A DNA stretch of 64,000 nt. Origin: Petrolisthes cinctipes (Eukaryota; Arthropoda; Malacostraca; Decapoda; Porcellanidae). The stretch spans positions 1 to 64,000 of the forward strand of contig JAWQEG010001415.1 in NCBI GenBank assembly GCA_033782935.1, given 5' to 3'. The translations under genes and the position numbers were made by a program. The notes under the pieces are model-generated. The model was not told the DNA's origin. It did not search any database and saw only the letters and a list, made by a program, of their open reading frames with translations. This document shows positions 1-10,126 of this stretch, piece after piece. Each line of letters starts with the position of its first letter. The stretch's first letter is position 1.

Positions 1-289
1 TCTTCATCCTCCGTTATCTATATTTCCTCTTTATTCCCCTTTCTCTTCCTCCTCCCTCTTGAGTTCTTCCATTATATACCTCTCTCTCCCTTCCCTTACT
101 TCTCTCGCCTTTGTTTCTTCTTCCCTTTTCGTCTAGTTTCTTTGTTGCCGTCCTCTGTTTCTCCTCATTCGTCGAACCTTCTCTCCCCTTATCCTATTTC
201 CTCTCTCTGGTCGTCTCCTTTCTCTGCTTCCCTTATTTCTTTTCCTCTGTCTCATCCCTTGTCTCATCACTTCTCTTTAAATCCTTCTG

Positions 290-328
<39 letters not shown>

Positions 329-800
329 ACTATACTATTTCCATTCGTATTTTCTAATCCTTTCCCCTTCTCTCATTTTCTTTTCAGTCCCAATCTTACT
401 GACTTTTTCTACCACAGTAATGATATTTTCAACTCATATATTCCTTTCCTTTCTCTTTCCATTACTCCCTCTTCTTCTTTTCTTACCTTTTTCCTTTTTC
501 TTCTATGTACAGTACTCCGTTACATCTTTATTCTTTTAATTCTCCATTACCTTCTCTCTTGTTTTTTTTTACCTCTCATTCATTAAATCGCTACACATTT
601 TCCATTCCCTCATTTCTCAATAGCTCCCTCTCTCTCCACCTTCCTCATTATCTTTTCTCTCCCATGTCACTCTCAACTTACCCTTCCTTGATTATATTTC
701 CCTGCTTCTCTCCGTCATTCCTTCCCACATCTCTTTCTTTCCTCTCCCCCTCCCTACCTACCTCTCCCTCTCTGTACAAACATTGCCTCTGGCCTGCCGT
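1..800. repeat. Pyrimidine-rich low-complexity tract
   Basis: The plus strand is almost entirely C and T, with a pure (CT)n run near 295-324. Open frames here translate to Ser/Leu/Phe/Pro-rich strings caused by base composition, with no domain or credible start context. I treat it as non-coding polypyrimidine DNA. Confidence 0.8.
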
Positions 801-1022
801 GTAAACAAGACTGAACAAGAAGAATGAAGATAATGCTTAAGAGAGCAAATCTTTCACATTAGGCTACACAATAATACAAAGCAATTTTTCTTTCTTTAAT
901 TAGTAAACAGTGCCGTTAATGAATGAATTGCGTATGTATGTATGTGTGCTTGTTTGTGCGTGTATGTATGTGTTTGTTTGTTTGTGTGTGTTCTTTTATA
1001 TAGTACCGTGCTGTCAGTGAAG

Positions 1023-1073
<51 letters not shown>

Positions 1074-1945
1074 ACTTGAAGCATACCATGGCCAGGAGGT
1101 CTTACGTCCTAAGTCGAAACACTTTAGAGAATTATGTCTGCTGTATCATACTCTCTTCACAAACGTAAACTCATAAGTTCCACACACACAAGCGCATACA
1201 CACATGCACGACAGAAAAAAAAATCTCGCCCTGTCAATTGATTTTCCTACAGATACAGACATATACTGAGGAAGTAAACATTGATTAAGATGCAAATGTT
1301 GTGGTAGGCATTGTTCGCCACCTTAATTATATCTGCACTGTATCATACAAAGCAGCTGTTACTGTATTACTTCCATATGACTGGATTTCATTAATTTCTT
1401 CAATGAACCACTTTATTTTTTTCTCGTCTTCATCTTTTATAATAATTTAGTGAGCGTTATGACATTTTCAAAACGTTAGTTGAGCATATCAAATTGTATA
1501 AACAAAATCCAATAGCGTTATTTCAGACAACTGTAAAGTATAACTTGTATCACCAATATTTCGATATTACTTCCAAGATTCCGTGTTTCCCAGTCCAGCA
1601 AAGTTACAGCTCACACGCTCAGAAAGTTTAATACAGTTGCATAGTAAAGCCTGCTGTACAGTGGCAAGAGCTGTCTGCGAGATATGGCAATTATATGTCT
1701 GTGAATATTCGAGTACACTGACCACCATCTTAACTAAGTTGGTCTATGTATGATGAAGCAATTAGCCTATATTGCTTACTTACATCATGTTATGTCTTCA
1801 TGACTTTATTCTGATGCAATATTTCATCTGTGTTCTATGAAGTGTGGTTAATATCGGTAGCAATATTTGTTTGACTGGATACACAACCTCTTCAACCTTT
1901 AGCACACGGTATATACCTTATGTCCTTAATTGTATTTTTCTCAGC
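801..1945. other. Gene-free stretch with a (GT)n microsatellite
   Basis: The only structure I see is a (GT)n run at about 1028-1070, preceded by TATG/TTTG-rich sequence. The rest is AT-rich unique-looking DNA with no supported exon, RNA gene or mobile element. Confidence 0.6.
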
Positions 1946-2097
1946 TTAAGGGACCCTGTGATATAGTAAGAAAACTGAAACTTCTCCAAATTTTCCCATG
2001 AAACACCACCTATATGGAATTAGATTGTTTCGTGGCATAGGTTACACAGGAGGAATCAGAAGCCTACAATTCTCATACACGATCACAGGATCCTTAA
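1946..2097 (-). mobile_element. MITE family A, copy A1 (TTAA-flanked foldback)
   Basis: The copy begins TTAAGGGACCCTGTGAT and ends with the inverse ATCACAGGATCCTTAA, giving terminal inverted repeats of about 13 bp inside TTAA. The interior aligns in reverse orientation to the copies at 2798-2955 and 18416-18583. It carries no ORF and is non-autonomous. TTAA at both ends is the target choice known for piggyBac elements; assigning it to that superfamily is inference. Confidence 0.75.
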
Positions 2098-2280
2098 CGA
2101 CAGACAAATCTATTTGACGCAAAGAATTATCTGATTAAACAAAGTATATGGAAACATTCTTCTTGTATCAGATATACCGGTATCCATAATTTCACAAAAC
2201 GGGGCCCAGCCAATGTACCAAGATTATTTTGTTTGTTCAAGTGTACGGTATATCTCACCATTACGACCAGCTGGTGAGGA

Positions 2281-2797
2281 TGTATAAATCTGTTGTTGTT
2301 TGTTTACTGTTCTATACTCTTTCTCTCCACTTCCTGACTCCCTCCTTCCCAAGATTCCCCTTCCCATTCCCCTTTATCCCCTATTCTCCTACATTCATTC
2401 CCTCCTTCCATCCCATTTTCCTTTTCCATTCCTTTCCACTCCTTATCCCCTATTTTTATACATCCATATTTTCACATCCATTCCCTCCCTCCCACTTTCC
2501 TCTTCTTTTTCTTCCTCTTCTCTTTCCATCCCCTACCTACCTTCCCCTTCTTTTTCCTCCCCTTTCACACCAAATCACTCCTACATCCAACCTTCACCTT
2601 CCATTTCCTTCCTTTCCCACACCTGACAACCCCTCCCTCTTTTGCTTCCTCTCCCATACCCCCTCACACTCTCCCCTTCCATTCATTTCCTCCTTACAAA
2701 GTCTCCCCTACCTTACACTAATTATAATTCTTATTTTCCTCTCACCGTCATTCCTTTCCACTTTCCTTCATTTTATTTTGCTGTTCTTATATTTCCC
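2281..2797. repeat. C/T-rich low-complexity spacer between two MITEs
   Basis: Irregular TCC/CCTTCC-rich polypyrimidine DNA lies between inverted MITE copies A1 and A2. A 197-codon open frame spans it, but its composition (Pro, Phe, Ser, Leu) follows from the base bias and nothing supports it as a gene. Confidence 0.7.
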
Positions 2798-2955
2798 TTA
2801 CGGACCCTGTGATCGTGTATGAGTATTGGAGGCTTCCGATTCCTCCTGACTATGCCACGAAACAAGCTCCTTCCATATAGGTGATGTATCGTGGCAATAA
2901 TTGAAGGACTCATTTACCTCCAATTCCCTGACTACATCACAGGGTCCCTTTAACT
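2798..2955 (+). mobile_element. MITE family A, copy A2
   Basis: The left end GGACCCTGTGATCGTGTATG pairs with the right end ATCACAGGGTCCC, followed by TTTAA; the left flank reads TTAC, so one TTAA has mutated. The two halves are imperfect inverted copies, each carrying a core near CCTCCTGA or CCTCCAATT. It lies in opposite orientation to A1, 700 bp away. No coding capacity. Confidence 0.8.
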
Positions 2956-3179
2956 GCTCGCAAGATTGGAACATTTTTGAGAGAGATATGGTTTGAAGTG
3001 AGTGGGAGTGGAATGAGCTGAAGTTGTGTGAGTGGGAGTTCGGTAAGTGAGTGGGAGCTGCATGGGTGCGTTATCTGAGTGGGGAGAGGGGCAAGTGAAT
3101 GAGTGGGAGATGGGTGAGTGGGAGTTGAGTGAGGGGCACCAACTTCAGTCTGGCAGAAATTTCCACTCCATTACTTCTT

Positions 3180-3184
<5 letters not shown>
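2956..3184. repeat. Degenerate GTGAGTGGGAG minisatellite
   Basis: The motif GAGTGGGAG recurs irregularly about seven times (for example near 3001, 3031, 3051 and 3101-3125), making a short G/A-rich tandem array immediately before the (CT)n block. Confidence 0.6.
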
Positions 3185-3241
<57 letters not shown>

Positions 3242-3250
3242 ATCTTTTCT

Positions 3251-3325
<75 letters not shown>

Positions 3326-3337
3326 GTTATCTTTTCT

Positions 3338-3426
<89 letters not shown>
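3185..3426. repeat. Compound (CT)n higher-order array
   Basis: Three (CT)n blocks (about 3185-3237, 3254-3322 and 3342-3413) are separated by near-identical spacers of the form CAGTTATCTTTTCTTCTTT. A third degenerate spacer follows a short (CA)n run. Block plus spacer repeats as a unit of about 85-100 bp, so whole units were duplicated, not only dinucleotides. Confidence 0.85.
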
Positions 3427-3610
3427 GTTATTTTTTCTTCTTTCATCCCGTTTCTTTCCTTCCTTCTATCTGTTTCCCCCACAATTTACCATACAGTACC
3501 TACAACATCCCTCTCCCTTACTCTCTCTTCCCAGCCAGACAAGGTAGGCTAATCCTGCTATTCACATCCGCATTTAACACTGATCACTAAACCACATCCC
3601 ATCCCCTATT

Positions 3611-3614
<4 letters not shown>

Positions 3615-3660
<46 letters not shown>
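3615..3660. repeat. (CT)n microsatellite
   Basis: Pure CT run of about 23 units, followed by a C-rich stretch (3700-3760). Confidence 0.9.
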
Positions 3661-3662
<2 letters not shown>

Positions 3663-3830
3663 AATGTCCTTTCCTTTTCACTCCCCCTGGTCACCTCATA
3701 CACCCCCCCTCCCCCCATACACCCCTAGGCAGCACCCCCCCCCCCGCCCCACCCCCTGCACATTCTGGTCTAATTTAACACTTCAATTATTCCGAGGCTG
3801 CCACCTACGACCACCCTTATTCTCCCTACA

Positions 3831-4340
3831 CCCTCTTTACACCCACATCGCCTCATAAACCCTCTTTTTTCTCCCTTACACCCTCTATTTTCCCTTCTTA
3901 CACCCTCTTTTTTCTCCCTTACACCCTCTTTTTCTCTCCCTTACACCCTATATTCTCCCTTCTTACACCCTCTTGTTATCTCCCTTACACCCTTTATTTT
4001 CCATTCTTACACCCGCTTTTTTTTTCTCCCTTCCACCCTCTATTTTCCATTCTTGCACCTTCTTTTTTTCTCCCTTCCACACTCTAATTCCCTTCTTCCA
4101 CCCTCATCACCCTTTGAATACACCCTTTATCTCCTCCCTTAGCCGACGACACCCTCTCAGTCTTTCCTCTTTACAATCTATCGCCCTTTACCCTATACAC
4201 TATATTTTCTCCCTTGCACCCTCACCTTCCTTACATACCCTACTGTCCCTTAGCCTACCTACACTCTCAGTTGTTCACCCATAAACCCACACTTTTCTCC
4301 CAACTTACACTTTAAGTTACACCTCTCTATTCTCTCATTT
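3831..4340. repeat. TTACACCCTC-based minisatellite
   Basis: Imperfect units of about 20-40 bp built on TTACACCCTC plus TTTTTTCTCCC or TATTTTCCCTTC recur at least ten times, degrading rightward. Long T runs alternate with CCC, so the tract is strand-asymmetric. No gene. Confidence 0.75.
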
Positions 4341-4459
4341 CTTAATTAAAACACGCTTTGTTCTCCCTCCTTACACTCAAGCTTTATCTCTTATATGCTA
4401 TCCCCTACACATTCATCCCTAGTTACACCCTCCTCCTCCTTCTCCTCCCTACCTTCCTT

Positions 4460-4491
<32 letters not shown>

Positions 4492-5451
4492 CCCTACACC
4501 ACCACCACCACCACCCTCTCTGTTCCCTCCCCCCAACCAAGCAGCATACAGTGAGAGCAAGCAAGGTAAGAGGTTATAATAAGCCTATTGGTATCTTCCT
4601 GTTTACCAACCATGCCTCGCTTCCTTTACCACATGCTCACTCTTTCTTTCTTTTCTCCCAAGTGCAATACCGTAATGTATCTGTTTACCTGGTTCTGCTA
4701 TCCTTTCCTTCTCTCTCTCTCTCTCTCTCATTCTCTCTCTCTCTCTCTCTTTACCCACACGTGCTGCTATGTATCTCTCCTTTCCTAATCTATCCCCTTC
4801 CTTTTACACTGCATCCATCAACAGACCGGAACTTTATGTAAACAAACCTTGCCAACACATTCCATCATTCTATTACAGTTTGCTACAGTAAAGGTTCGTT
4901 ATGGTTTCCTCCCCACACCCTCCTCTTCCACACACACTCTTGACCTTGCTCATCTTTTGTACCCTTGCCATTTTTCTGTTCCACCTCGTCTCTCATTTAC
5001 TCACTTGACCTTGTATGTACAGTCGGCAGCTTAAGTTCGCTTCATTTCCACCTGTGTATATGTATTAGCTATATATAGTGATGTTGTAATAGAATTTTAA
5101 TGCAGAGATGATAGATATAGTTTTCATATGGTAAATTGCACATGTTGTTGGAATAGAAATTGGTTCAGAATACAACTATCTGGTCCTATTAGTATTATTT
5201 AGTATGTGAGATGGAAGCGAATTTATGCTGCAGACTGTACATCTTTTCTACCCTTCCCACTTTTCTGTTCCTACCTTCTCTTACTATTTCCATACTTTTT
5301 ACATTACAGTGCTCTTCCGTAACATAACCTACTCGTTTCTACTTCCGTATATTCTTATCATATATAAACATAATCAATTCTGTAAAGAAGGTATTGTGAT
5401 TGGTTCGAGAAAGATGAGGATGGGTGGTAGCAATGAGATGATGAAAGGTAA
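4341..5451. other. Gene-free C/T-rich DNA with short SSRs
   Basis: Contains (CA)n at about 4459-4488, (CAC)n just after 4497, and (CT)n at about 4711-4750. The remaining sequence is pyrimidine-rich to about 5000, then AT-rich. No exon with usable splice sites was seen. Confidence 0.55.
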
Positions 5452-5633
5452 TAGGAGGAGGAGAAGGAGAAGAAGGAGGAGGAGGAGGAGGAGGAGGAGG
5501 AGGAGGAGGAGGAGGAGGAGGAGGAGGAGGAGGAGGAAAGAGAAGGAGGAGGAGGAGAAGGAGAAAGAGGAGGAGGAGGAGAAGGAGAAAGAGGAGGAGG
5601 AGGAGAAGGAGAAAGAGGAGGAGGAGGAGGAGG
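5452..5633. repeat. (AGG)n trinucleotide tract with AGGAGAA variants
   Basis: A nearly pure GGA/AGG array passes into repeats of GAGGAGGAGGAGAAGGAGAAA. A 178-codon frame across it gives poly-Arg then Glu/Lys, which reflects the repeat and not a gene. Confidence 0.9.
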
Positions 5634-5686
5634 GAGAGTTGGAAGCGGGGCAGGGGAAAGTTGGACTGAGTGAAGGAGGTGGAGCA

Positions 5687-5691
<5 letters not shown>

Positions 5692-5733
<42 letters not shown>
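5692..5733. repeat. (GA)n microsatellite
   Basis: About 21 GA units, flanked by more purine-rich sequence continuous with the AGG tract. Confidence 0.9.
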
Positions 5734-5736
<3 letters not shown>

Positions 5737-5984
5737 GAGAAAGGGAGTCTACACACATTAACTCTCCAGCCACGGAAACCACAAACACTTGATATATATA
5801 AACACACACTCTGGACCACAAACCACCGCTACGTTACCACTAAAAGCAACTACCATAATAACTAAAACTGTCACCTCTATCATCACTATTACACGAAGCT
5901 CATACCTCAACTATTCTAACAATGCAACTTATATTTACAACTAACAAATAAATCGATCAACCACCTACAATAATGACTTACGCG

Positions 5985-6160
5985 TGTTACCACAACTATT
6001 ATATATGGTCCTTCATAACTACTACAACAACAATAACAGTGTCATTACAACAATCAGAACTTCCAAAGGCACAACCACAACTATTATAATTATATACTCC
6101 TTCATAACTACAACAACAACAGTGCCATTACAACAATCAGAACTACCAATGGCACACCTA
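5985..6160. repeat. Tandem duplication of an ~83-bp ACA/ACT-rich unit
   Basis: Two adjacent copies share CACAACTATTATA, then TCCTTCATAACTAC, then CATTACAACAATCAGAACT. The second copy starts about 83 bp after the first. Non-coding. Confidence 0.7.
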
Positions 6161-6327
6161 CTACAAGACATAAGCATAATCACAACAACAGCTCATAACC
6201 ACCACTACCAGCTAGGCTACCAAGGCTATCTATCTATCACCTTTACCAGCATTGTAGTCTGTATAACGAGAAACAACGATCTTAATTACCTCTTCCAACA
6301 TCACAATCACAACAAATCAATACTATA

Positions 6328-6337
6328 AAGATACTCA

Positions 6338-6384
<47 letters not shown>

Positions 6385-6407
6385 TTATTACCACTACTAC
6401 TACCAAC

Positions 6408-6445
<38 letters not shown>

Positions 6446-6515
6446 AACATCAACTACTACTAATACTACTACTGCCACCACCACTACTACTACTACTACT
6501 ACTCCTACACTAGCT
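6328..6515. repeat. (ACT)n trinucleotide tract with ACC interruptions
   Basis: A long run of ACT/TAC triplets broken by CACCAC blocks. The minus-strand frame is poly-Val by composition and I reject it as a gene. Confidence 0.9.
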
Positions 6516-6643
6516 GCTACTACAATAACTTTCATAAAATAATAATCAATACTGCATCTTCAAGTAGGCAAACCTCTTTAATACAAAATTCTCAACACGC
6601 TGACTACACACAGAGAATGAGAGATGGAATGAGGAAATCAATA

Positions 6644-7089
<446 letters not shown>

Positions 7090-7166
<77 letters not shown>

Positions 7167-7221
7167 TGTGTAGATGCAGAAGAAAAAAGGGTGTTCTAAT
7201 GAGAGAGAGAGAGAGAGAGAG
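7090..7221. repeat. (GA)n / 27-bp spacer / (GA)n, left flank of the LINE
   Basis: (GA)n at 7090-7164 is followed by a short GT run, a 27-bp spacer at 7174-7200 (key word AAAAAAGGGTGTTCTAAT) and (GA)n at 7201-7221. The same 27-bp spacer recurs exactly at 12602-12628 beyond the retrotransposon, and a diverged version lies at about 12529-12552. The spacer plus (GA)n is therefore a higher-order unit, and the LINE lies between copies of it. Confidence 0.85.
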
Positions 7222-7364
7222 TTACAAGGAGTTACAAGGAAAAGAAGTACCCTAGAAGACCTTACGATCCATACAAAGAGGGTACCTGTGGGTTTAGTTG
7301 CGCAAGTAGGCGACCGTCCTCGAATGTGTCATGTGAAACCATCAAGGAACACTCGCACAACGGC
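7222..7364 (-). other. LINE 3' untranslated region and terminal repeat
   Basis: From the ORF2 stop, 143 bp run to a duplicated 10-bp unit (CCTTGTAACT on the minus strand) directly against (GA)n. In CR1-group elements such short terminal repeats serve as the RT recognition end; that role here is inferred. Confidence 0.7.
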
Positions 7365-10091
7365 TTAAACACCTAGACGGTGATTTAAGGCTTTGTCTAA
7401 TCTGGACTTGAACTGATCCACAGAGTTGCTGTTGACTACATCAGCAGGAAGCGCGTTCCAAGTACCGCAGATGCTGTATGTAAAGAACTTACCACACAGA
7501 TCACGGTTGTATCGCTTCAGTTCAAGTTTGTAGCCATGATTCCTGGTTGTGCCCTCACTGAGTTGGAAAATGTCCCTGTAGTCTACATTGTCAAAGCCTC
7601 GTAGTATTTTAAACACCTCGATAAGCTGACCACGCAGTCTCCGGGTTTCCAAAGAGAACAGGTCGAGTTCTACCAACCGATCTTTATAGCTCTTGTGTCT
7701 AAGAGAGGGTATAAGTTTGGTTGCCCTGGCTTGCACTCGTTCCAATCTCGCGATATCCTTTCGGTAAAAAGGACTCCAAAACTGGACTGCATACTCCAGG
7801 TGCGGTCGGACAAGGGAATTGTACAGACAAAGTACTATCTCCTTGTTCCGGTATCCAAACTGTCGCTTTATGTACCCTAACATCCTTTGGGCTTTCTTCT
7901 CAGCCTCAATACACTGCTTTGAGAACTTGAGGTCACTGGTGATAGTTACACCCAAGTCTTTCTCAGTATCAGTGCTTACGAGAGCATTGCCCTTAAGGTT
8001 ATACTCTGTTCGGGGGTTTCTGTGGCCTATATGCATAACTTTGCATTTGTTCACGTTAAATGGCATTTGCCACGTGTCAGACCACTCCCCGATCTTCCTA
8101 AGATCTTCTTGTAAGCGGGTAGTATTTCCTTCTTTCGCGACATTCATACCAAGCTTAGTATCATCGGCGAATTTGGAAATCTTGGCAACCATGTCACCAT
8201 CCACGTCATTAACATAGATGATAAACAGTAGTGGTCCCAGAACAGAACCTTGGGGAACGCCGCTAGTAACGGGCACCCACTCTGAAGCCTGTCCATTCAC
8301 TACCACCCGCTGCCGTCTGTCACTTAGCCAGTTCTCTATCCAATTTGCCACATTTCCGTCTATGCCCAGTGCACGCACTTTCCGAAGGAGGCGGTGGTGG
8401 GGTACCTTATCAAAGGCTTTCTGAAAGTCTAAGTAGACAACATCGACCGCTTTATCCCGATCATGCTCACTGAAAACAAAATGGAAGAATTCCACCAGAT
8501 TTGTGAGGCATGACCGGTGCTGCCGGAACCCATGCTGGGAACCCCTCAGTAGCAAATTTGATTCTAAGTGTGCTGTTATTTTGTCCACCATGATGCTCTC
8601 CATGAGTTTACAGACTATCGAGGTTAAACTGATGGGTCTGTAGTTTGACGGTTGGCTAGCATCTCCCTTCTTGAAGATAGGAGTCACCTCTGCCTCACGC
8701 CAGTCTCTAGGAACGCATCCAGTCTGGATTACCCTGTTGAAGACCATGCACAGGTGCCGTGATACTTCACCATGCACTTCTTTCAGCACTCTAGGTAAGA
8801 ACCCATCCGGACCGGGGGACTTGTTTGCTTTTAATTCGATTATTTTTCTCTCGATTTCTTCTTGGGTGAAGACCATTGACTCCAACTTCTCACTGAAGGA
8901 GTCCAAAGGTTCGGGAATGGGACCACTCTCCTCAGAGAACACTGAAGAGAAATACTCATTTAAGAGGTTAGCATTTTCTGCATCAGAGTGCATCAATGCT
9001 CCATCCTCATTCACCAAGGGACCGATCCTGCGTCGGATTGGTTTACGGCCATTCACATAACTGAAAAACTCCTTGGGGTTCTCTTTGCAGAGTCTAGCCA
9101 CACGGACCTCCTCAGCACGCTTAGCCGCCCTTATTTTGGACTTCACGTTTCGATTCAGTCTTCTATGACCGTCAAAGTCCCCAGATGTCTTCGCTCGACG
9201 ATACGCAGTTCTCCTCTCCCTTAGTAGGTTACGGATTTCCCGATTAAACCACTTAGGTTGAATGAACTTCTGACCTGTTCCCTTCAGAGGAATAAAGCGC
9301 GACTGAAGTTCCATGAAGGAAAACAAGAATGACCTCCACAGATCATCAGCACTCTCTCCCTCCTCTAGTTCCATTTCAGCAACACTTTCACGAAGACCTG
9401 CAAAGTTCGCTCTCCCCATGTCTAATTTTCTATGCACCGGGGTCACGGACTCCATATTAGGGACTTTAACTGAAAATCTTATAAGCTTGTGGTCGCTTCC
9501 ACCTATTTCTTCGTTTACAGAGAGGTCTTGAATGATGTCATCCTCTGAGGTGAGGACCAAGTCGAGTATGTTAGCACCTCTTGTTGGCTCCCTTACCCAT
9601 TGAGTGAGGAATTCATCATTTACAAACTCCAAGAGTGGTGTGTTCTCGGCAGAGGGCTCTCTGGTTTCCCAGTCAACATGTGTGTTGAAGTCCCCCATAA
9701 GGATGCACACCCTGCCGTCCACTAGTTCACCCAGCAACTGGTATAGGTCCCTGTCCATCTCACTGAGTTGTCCAGGGGGTCTATAAAGCAGCAGGGTTCT
9801 GTATTTTGCAGTGCCTATTTCTAGGTCAACTCCAAGGAGCTCGTGGTTCGATGTGATGTTGCAGGTCATCGATTTGATGGAGTTCTTTACATACAACAGC
9901 ACACCACCACCCCCTCTGTCCTCTCTATCTTTGTGGAAGAGTTGGTAGCCTGGAATCACGAATTCCCCTTCAAGATCTCTGTCTGAGGTTCTCAACCATG
10001 ACTCCGTTATGGCCACCATCTCGGGTTCCTCTGTCGCAACGAGGGCCCGCAGTTCCAAAAACTTGTTTCGGATGGACCTGGCGTTGAACAA
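7365..10091 (-). CDS. LINE ORF2: endonuclease-reverse transcriptase
   Basis: The open frame encodes about 908 residues from LFNARS. The N-terminal AP-like endonuclease (about 1-210) shows FNARSIRNK, TESWL with Glu30, MGDFN at 132-136 and GGSDH at 197-201, matching the catalytic blocks. The reverse transcriptase (about 400-690) shows NKSPGPDG (423-430), YRPISL, DFQKAFDKV (555-563), GVPQGS and FADDT (641-645), which carries the paired catalytic aspartates. The C-terminal region is typical of CR1/Jockey ORF2. No ATG precedes LFNARS: the codon at 10091 is TTG, and the frame stays open upstream past the ORF1 stop (10127). ORF2 is therefore probably translated by frameshift or reinitiation after ORF1. 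It would prime reverse transcription at a nicked target. No inactivating lesion is visible. Confidence 0.93.
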   Translation of the reverse strand: MFNARSIRNKFLELRALVATEEPEMVAITESWLRTSDRDLEGEFVIPGYQLFHKDREDRGGGGVLLYVKNSIKSMTCNITSNHELLGVDLEIGTAKYRTLLLYRPPGQLSEMDRDLYQLLGELVDGRVCILMGDFNTHVDWETREPSAENTPLLEFVNDEFLTQWVREPTRGANILDLVLTSEDDIIQDLSVNEEIGGSDHKLIRFSVKVPNMESVTPVHRKLDMGRANFAGLRESVAEMELEEGESADDLWRSFLFSFMELQSRFIPLKGTGQKFIQPKWFNREIRNLLRERRTAYRRAKTSGDFDGHRRLNRNVKSKIRAAKRAEEVRVARLCKENPKEFFSYVNGRKPIRRRIGPLVNEDGALMHSDAENANLLNEYFSSVFSEESGPIPEPLDSFSEKLESMVFTQEEIERKIIELKANKSPGPDGFLPRVLKEVHGEVSRHLCMVFNRVIQTGCVPRDWREAEVTPIFKKGDASQPSNYRPISLTSIVCKLMESIMVDKITAHLESNLLLRGSQHGFRQHRSCLTNLVEFFHFVFSEHDRDKAVDVVYLDFQKAFDKVPHHRLLRKVRALGIDGNVANWIENWLSDRRQRVVVNGQASEWVPVTSGVPQGSVLGPLLFIIYVNDVDGDMVAKISKFADDTKLGMNVAKEGNTTRLQEDLRKIGEWSDTWQMPFNVNKCKVMHIGHRNPRTEYNLKGNALVSTDTEKDLGVTITSDLKFSKQCIEAEKKAQRMLGYIKRQFGYRNKEIVLCLYNSLVRPHLEYAVQFWSPFYRKDIARLERVQARATKLIPSLRHKSYKDRLVELDLFSLETRRLRGQLIEVFKILRGFDNVDYRDIFQLSEGTTRNHGYKLELKRYNRDLCGKFFTYSICGTWNALPADVVNSNSVDQFKSRLDKALNHRLGV

Positions 10092-10126
10092 TAGAACCTT
10101 CAGGGAACCCCCAACTGCAGGGCTCC

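Noticed and set aside
3047..3590. Ser/Leu-repeat open frames across the (CT)n block
   Set aside because: Frames exist only because CTCTCT has no stop; alternating Ser-Leu is the direct translation of the microsatellite.
5225..5821. Poly-Arg/Glu (plus) and Pro/Ser/Leu (minus) ORFs over the AGG tract
   Set aside because: All frames on both strands are open because of the trinucleotide repeat; no flanking non-repeat coding sequence.
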